A stretch of 8,879 nucleotides of DNA, taken from NCBI GenBank assembly GCA_023142805.1, contig JAGLIU010000284.1, positions 1 through 8,879 on the forward strand. The letters are read 5' to 3'. This DNA is from Candidatus Omnitrophota bacterium. GTDB lineage: Bacteria > Omnitrophota > Gorgyraeia > Tantalellales > Tantalellaceae. The notes under the pieces are model-generated. The model was not told where the DNA came from. It did no database searches and saw only the letters and a list, made by a program, of their open reading frames with translations. Position 1 is the first letter of the stretch; each line of letters begins with the position of its first letter. The translations under genes and the position numbers were made by a program. This document shows, in pieces, positions 6,528 to 8,879 of this stretch.

Positions 6528-6866
6528 TTATAATAATCCAGCGGTTTCTGTCGGACGCGGCACTTTCACAACAAGAATCCGAAGAACTTTATCACCATTG
6601 TTGTACCAGCAATGGGGTATCTTCGCCGGACTGTCTATTAAAGTATCCCGACTTACCTCCCTCTTTTCTTCGCCAACCTCTATTATGCCGGTTCCCTCAA
6701 GAACATAGAAAAAAACATCTACAGGAGTAATATGTTGTTTCAATGTTTCTCCCGCCTCTAACGTAATATGAATAGCCTGTGCGTGTTCAGTGTCGTATAT
6801 TTTACTTACTTTGACGTTATGTGAATTTTTTAGAAGCTCCGCTTCCTTCACTTCTATGGTTTTCAT
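6528..6866 (-). CDS. Small single-domain cupin protein
   Basis: This 112-residue protein forms one cupin beta-barrel. Motif 1 lies around residues 45-65 (His45, VFFYVLEGTG, IIEVG), and motif 2 around residues 80-92 (PAKIPHCWYNNG, with His85). Motif 1 has His45 and Asp50 where a classical cupin has H-x-H and Glu, so metal binding, if any, uses a reduced ligand set. No substrate can be assigned. GAGGAG lies 8 nt before the ATG at 6866. The gene sits between an Fe-S type Rrf2 regulator and hcp, which suggests a role in the same nitrosative or redox response, perhaps as a small-molecule or metal sensor or a protective factor. That role is inference. Small cupins near hcp are recalled from other anaerobes, but this was not checked. 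Confidence 0.85.
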   Translation of the reverse strand: MKTIEVKEAELLKNSHNVKVSKIYDTEHAQAIHITLEAGETLKQHITPVDVFFYVLEGTGIIEVGEEKREVSRDTLIDSPAKIPHCWYNNGDKVLRILVVKVPRPTETAGLL

Positions 6867-6868
6867 TT

Positions 6869-6979
6869 TTATAGCTCCTCTTTTTTATTGTTTTTAAGCT
6901 TAAATACAATATCAAAGAAAAATTCTTCATATTTTTCTTTCAGTATTTTCATTATATCTTTCCGTATCATCAGGCACAT
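6869..6979 (-). CDS. Possible tiny ORF upstream of the cupin
   Basis: A 36-codon frame runs from an ATG at 6979, or 27 codons from an ATG at 6952, to a TAA that ends 2 nt before the cupin ATG, overlapping the cupin ribosome binding site. The peptide is charged with an aromatic patch (MKILKEKYEEFFFDIVFKL). GGAAAG lies 5 nt before the 6952 start; the 6979 start has no ribosome binding site. Near-contact of stop and start would allow translational coupling. The region is very AT-rich, so an accidental frame remains quite likely. No family recognised. Confidence 0.3.
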   Translation of the reverse strand: MCLMIRKDIMKILKEKYEEFFFDIVFKLKNNKKEEL

Positions 6980-7020
6980 TTTCTATCTAACCATAACGTT
7001 TTTGTTTCCCACAAACATAT

Positions 7021-7431
7021 CTATTTAACATTTTTCACTAAATCCACTAATGTTATGCTATTCAGTGATCCTGTGAGATAATCCTGCATCCCTTTGAGTT
7101 GAGATGTAATGGGACAGCTCTCCTGACGAGAACAAGCATCTTTATTAAGAAGACAGCGATTGATCACCAGGGGGCCCTGAATCGCCTCAATTGTATCCAA
7201 CAAATTTATTTCAGAAGGCGGCTTGCTTAACAAAAACCCCCCGTTTACACCCTTAGTACTTTGAACAAGTCCCGCCATATTTAGTTTTTGCAGTAACTTG
7301 CATGACAACTGATACGAAACATCCTCTTCTTTTGAAAGATTCCGTGAAGAGATTAAACCATCATTAAAACGCGTAGCAAGGTTCACCATTAAACGCAACG
7401 CGTAATCAGTATTTCGTCGAATTATATCCAT
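7021..7431 (-). CDS. Rrf2-family Fe-S transcriptional regulator (NsrR/IscR-like)
   Basis: This 136-residue DNA-binding protein has the Rrf2 winged helix at residues about 1-70. It includes the N-terminal helix with the motif TDYALRLMVNLA, the recognition part (VSYQLSCKLLQKL) and the wing (GVNGGFLLSKP). Three cysteines, Cys93, Cys100 and Cys106, lie in the region where IscR and NsrR bind their cluster, so it probably senses iron-sulfur state, NO or redox. The 6- and 5-residue gaps between them are close to IscR/NsrR but not identical, so the subtype is left open. It starts at 7431 within a short leader that carries GGAGGGG. A 37-bp palindrome over its promoter indicates autoregulation. The downstream genes are cupin and hcp; hcp is a well-known NsrR target in other bacteria. 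Confidence 0.92.
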   Translation of the reverse strand: MDIIRRNTDYALRLMVNLATRFNDGLISSRNLSKEEDVSYQLSCKLLQKLNMAGLVQSTKGVNGGFLLSKPPSEINLLDTIEAIQGPLVINRCLLNKDACSRQESCPITSQLKGMQDYLTGSLNSITLVDLVKNVK

Positions 7432-7443
7432 AATTACTTATCC

Positions 7444-7480
7444 CCTCCAATATGGGACTATTATAGTCCTATATTGGAGG
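7444..7480. promoter_or_regulatory. 37-bp palindromic operator of the Rrf2 gene
   Basis: Two 17-bp arms (minus strand CCTCCAATATAGGACTA and TAGTCCCATATTGGAGG) flank a TAA centre with one mismatch. The inner GGACTATAATAGTCC resembles the core of IscR/Rrf2 type sites (GACT...AGTC). It covers the -10 box and most of the spacer, so bound repressor would block RNA polymerase. The outer arm nearest the gene holds the ribosome binding sequence. Confidence 0.88.
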
Positions 7481-7488
7481 TTTGTCAA
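7460..7488 (-). promoter_or_regulatory. Consensus sigma-70 promoter of the rrf2-cupin-hcp operon
   Basis: A perfect -35 TTGACA (plus 7483-7488) and a perfect -10 TATAAT (plus 7460-7465) are separated by exactly 17 nt. Transcription would start near 7453, leaving a leader of about 22 nt before the ATG at 7431. Such a strong promoter under a palindrome fits tight repression and strong induction. Confidence 0.92.
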
Positions 7489-7787
7489 CAATAATTTACG
7501 AAAAAAAGCATTGGTAAACACGTCATTACCCCCTGAACATCACGGTAGGAGCAGACCCCCGTGTTTGTCCTTTAAACAATACGGTTGTCCGGAAGTTATA
7601 GAGGATTTGTTCTTGTACAATACTCGGGAAATTTCAATTTGACCCCTTTTCGTAAAACAACAAAAGTTAGCAACATAAATATTGAATACGCGTACACGTT
7701 AGCTATAATGAAAGTAATCAATATATATACGTGTTGTTCAAGAAAAAATGAAACAAGATTGTTTCTTTAAAAAGAGATGGAGGAAAA
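7489..7787 (+). other. 299-bp divergent intergenic region
   Basis: Upstream of both the Rrf2 gene (minus) and the PEP-CTERM gene (plus). It contains the putative promoter at 7682-7709 and an inverted pair AAACACG/CGTGTTT at about 7516-7566 enclosing a smaller CACGG/CCGTG stem. No coding frame with a ribosome binding site was found. Confidence 0.5.
7682..7709 (+). promoter_or_regulatory. Putative promoter of the PEP-CTERM gene
   Basis: TTGAAT (7682-7687) and a perfect TATAAT (7704-7709) with a 16-nt spacer. The predicted leader is about 70 nt and ends with GGAGG 5 nt before the ATG at 7788. Confidence 0.5.
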
Positions 7788-8456
7788 ATGAAAAGTAAAT
7801 TGGGCGTTATTGTTTTAGTAGCTTTTAGTTTTGTTGTATTCGCGTCTTACAACGCGAGTGCCGGAGCTTATAATGAAGTGGAATCTAATAATACCAGACT
7901 AGACGCGCAAGATATTTCAAACGGTTTCACTAATTATGTCCCGTCAAATATCGCTAACTGGTCTGGCCATCCTTATAAGCATTCTGTCTCAGTCTATGGT
8001 ACAGGTGACACAACCATTGATTACTACAAATTTACATTACTTGAAGAATCTTCGGTTATTTTCGACATAGATTACGGTTATTCTCAAAGTGGTCTTCCCG
8101 ATAGCGTTGATACTTATCTCGCGATCTATAATGATGTAACCGCCGATTCTTTTATATCAACTTATGGTGGCGGCTATACTGATCCGGGTAGCGTTGACGG
8201 TCCCATTGCTGGACGTACCCCCGACCCGTGGATTTCACCGCGGGGAAAACTACAACCGGGCACATATTATGCCGGTGTTTTTGAAACTGTAATTAGAGGC
8301 AATACCGGTTATAACGAAGGTTTACATCCCGGCTCTACGTACGTTCTTCATGTAGCTTCAACCCATCCTGTCGCCATAACTCCGGAACCCGTTAGTTCAA
8401 TACTATTTCTTCTCGGCAGCGGAGTTATAGCTTTTAGAAGAAAATTCTCCAGGTAG
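7788..8456 (+). CDS. PEP-CTERM secreted protein, PPC/DVUA0089-like domain
   Basis: This 222-residue exported protein has a signal peptide at residues 1-25 (lysines, hydrophobic core, YNASA cut site). The mature part starts with YNEVESNNTRLDAQDI, the entry motif of bacterial pre-peptidase C-terminal or DVUA0089-like beta-sandwich domains. These motifs continue with the segment DYYKFTL, with VDTYLAIYN and with the closing segment GTYYAGVFE. The C-terminus is a sorting signal: PEP at 199-201, hydrophobic segment 204-216, then RRK at 217-219. An exosortase elsewhere in the genome would process it for display or release at the outer surface. GGAGG precedes the ATG and a strong terminator follows the stop by 20 nt, so it is a single-gene unit facing away from the nitrogen genes. 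Ligand or enzymatic role unknown. Confidence 0.9.
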   Translation: MKSKLGVIVLVAFSFVVFASYNASAGAYNEVESNNTRLDAQDISNGFTNYVPSNIANWSGHPYKHSVSVYGTGDTTIDYYKFTLLEESSVIFDIDYGYSQSGLPDSVDTYLAIYNDVTADSFISTYGGGYTDPGSVDGPIAGRTPDPWISPRGKLQPGTYYAGVFETVIRGNTGYNEGLHPGSTYVLHVASTHPVAITPEPVSSILFLLGSGVIAFRRKFSR

Positions 8457-8470
8457 AACACTAATCATAT

Positions 8471-8503
8471 AAAAAAGGGCGGAAAAAATTCCGCCCTTTT
8501 TTT
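8471..8503 (+). terminator. Strong intrinsic terminator of the PEP-CTERM gene
   Basis: GGGCGGAA-AAAA-TTCCGCCC is a perfect 8-bp stem with a 4-nt loop, followed by seven T and preceded by six A, so it could work in both directions. Confidence 0.95.
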
Positions 8504-8555
8504 GTGCCTAATACACATTATAAAACTACGAAGAATAACCTTCACGCGAAGATCA

Positions 8556-8584
8556 AGGGGGCAACAAATTAAGTGTTGTCCCCT
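8556..8584. repeat. Palindromic element (REP-like)
   Basis: AGGGGGCAACA pairs with TGTTGTCCCCT (11 pairs, one G-U) around the loop AATTAAG. It looks like the dispersed palindromes found between genes in many metagenome-derived genomes. Only one copy is visible here. Confidence 0.55.
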
Positions 8585-8599
8585 CCAACTTATTCCCAC

Positions 8600-8643
8600 G
8601 TGATCCCGGATACCCCGGATCAAATCCGGGATTCCGGGATGAC
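8600..8643. repeat. REP-like imperfect palindrome (ATCCCGGA type)
   Basis: GTGATCCCGGA at the left and TCCGGGATGAC at the right form the outer arms, and CCCCGGAT/ATCCGGG forms the inner stem with a one-base bulge. It is GC-rich in an AT-rich neighbourhood. The right arm, reverse complemented (GTCATCCCGGAAT), recurs in the tandem repeat at 8835-8848. Confidence 0.7.
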
Positions 8644-8772
8644 AACTAGAACGAAGACCAAGGGGCCAGACCTCGAAATTAGAAATAAGATTGGTTGCTT
8701 CTTTCCTCAGTCCCTTATCCTTCACCATTTCACTTTTCACTCCCAACGCGACTTTATTCTCCACCGAACACT

Positions 8773-8793
8773 AAAAAAAAGAAAGAAAGAAAG
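8773..8793 (+). repeat. A/GAAA low-complexity tract
   Basis: Eight A followed by three GAAA-type units. This is a simple-sequence tract of the kind that can vary in length by slippage. Confidence 0.6.
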
Positions 8794-8809
8794 GAACCCT
8801 CGGCATCCA

Positions 8810-8879
8810 GGAATCCTGCGAAGAAAAAACTTATCGTCATCCCGGAATCCTGCGAAGAAAAAACTTATCGTCATCCCGG
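8810..8879 (+). repeat. 34-bp tandem direct repeat, continuing past the window
   Basis: Two identical 34-bp units (8810-8843 and 8844-8877) begin with GGAATCCTGCGAAG and end with CGTCATCCC. A third starts at 8878. A degenerate unit end precedes the first copy (8801-8811, two differences). There are no spacers between the units, so this is not a CRISPR array. Confidence 0.93.

Larger units (their letters stand above)
8504..8879. other. 376-bp non-coding region rich in palindromes and repeats
   Basis: No credible gene is present. The region holds two palindromic elements (8556-8584, 8600-8643), a near-repeat CGAAGAYCAAGGGG at about 8547-8560 and 8652-8665, an A/GAAA tract (8773-8793) and a 34-bp tandem repeat at the window edge. 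The minus-strand frame 8465-8764 only translates these repeats. Confidence 0.7.

Noticed and set aside
7510..7605. Riboswitch in the structured leader region upstream of the PEP-CTERM gene
   Set aside because: Inverted repeats are present, but conserved motifs of c-di-GMP or cobalamin riboswitches were not seen, and the likely promoter lies downstream of them.
7585..7770. 61-codon plus-strand frame upstream of the PEP-CTERM gene
   Set aside because: Non-ATG start, no ribosome binding site, and it overlaps the putative promoter of the next gene.
8465..8764. 99-codon minus-strand frame
   Set aside because: It translates the terminator and REP-like palindromes; no ribosome binding site or domain pattern.
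8801..8879. CRISPR array
   Set aside because: The 34-bp units abut directly with no spacers and no cas gene is present.

Overview
The window comes from an AT-rich, Gram-negative, probably anaerobic bacterium. The signs are an outer-membrane barrel protein, a secreted protein with a C-terminal PEP-CTERM anchor of the 'PEPVSS' type, and an oxygen-sensitive hybrid cluster protein with the N-terminal cysteine pattern of anaerobes. The PEPVSS anchor and the AT-rich style suggest Candidatus Omnitrophota or a relative. That placement is an inference from remembered sequence style, not a search result.

Almost everything is on the minus strand, so the layout is best read from right to left. At 7500-6866 an Rrf2-family regulator starts behind a consensus promoter buried in a 37-bp palindrome. 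It is followed by a possible tiny ORF, a small cupin and hcp (4842-6455). This looks like one self-regulated nitrosative-stress or hydroxylamine cassette. The 744 bp from 4841 to 4098 have no confident gene. They hold a hairpin behind hcp, a promoter followed by two tandem intrinsic terminators (a candidate small RNA), and a short ORF with a strong ribosome binding site. Next comes an ammonium-uptake operon: a TorF/Gcw_chp-like outer-membrane protein, the ammonium channel Amt, and the P-II protein GlnK with its Tyr51 uridylylation site. A 20-bp RNA hairpin and a 71-codon putative membrane peptide follow. The left end holds a stand-alone receiver-domain protein, the tRNA adenosine deaminase TadA and tRNA-Ser(GCT), tightly packed on the same strand.

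The right end runs on the plus strand: a PEP-CTERM secreted protein with its own promoter and a strong terminator, then about 375 bp of non-coding DNA rich in palindromes. This includes two REP-like hairpins, a GAAA low-complexity tract and a 34-bp tandem repeat that runs off the window edge.

The common theme of the centre is reduced nitrogen. Hcp reduces NO or hydroxylamine. Amt and GlnK import ammonium and sense nitrogen status, and the outer-membrane barrel may give access to the periplasm. The most interesting parts are the regulatory DNA around the Rrf2 gene, the cupin-hcp pairing, and the structured RNAs at 4506-4640 and 1473-1520. No wholly new multi-gene system is evident.
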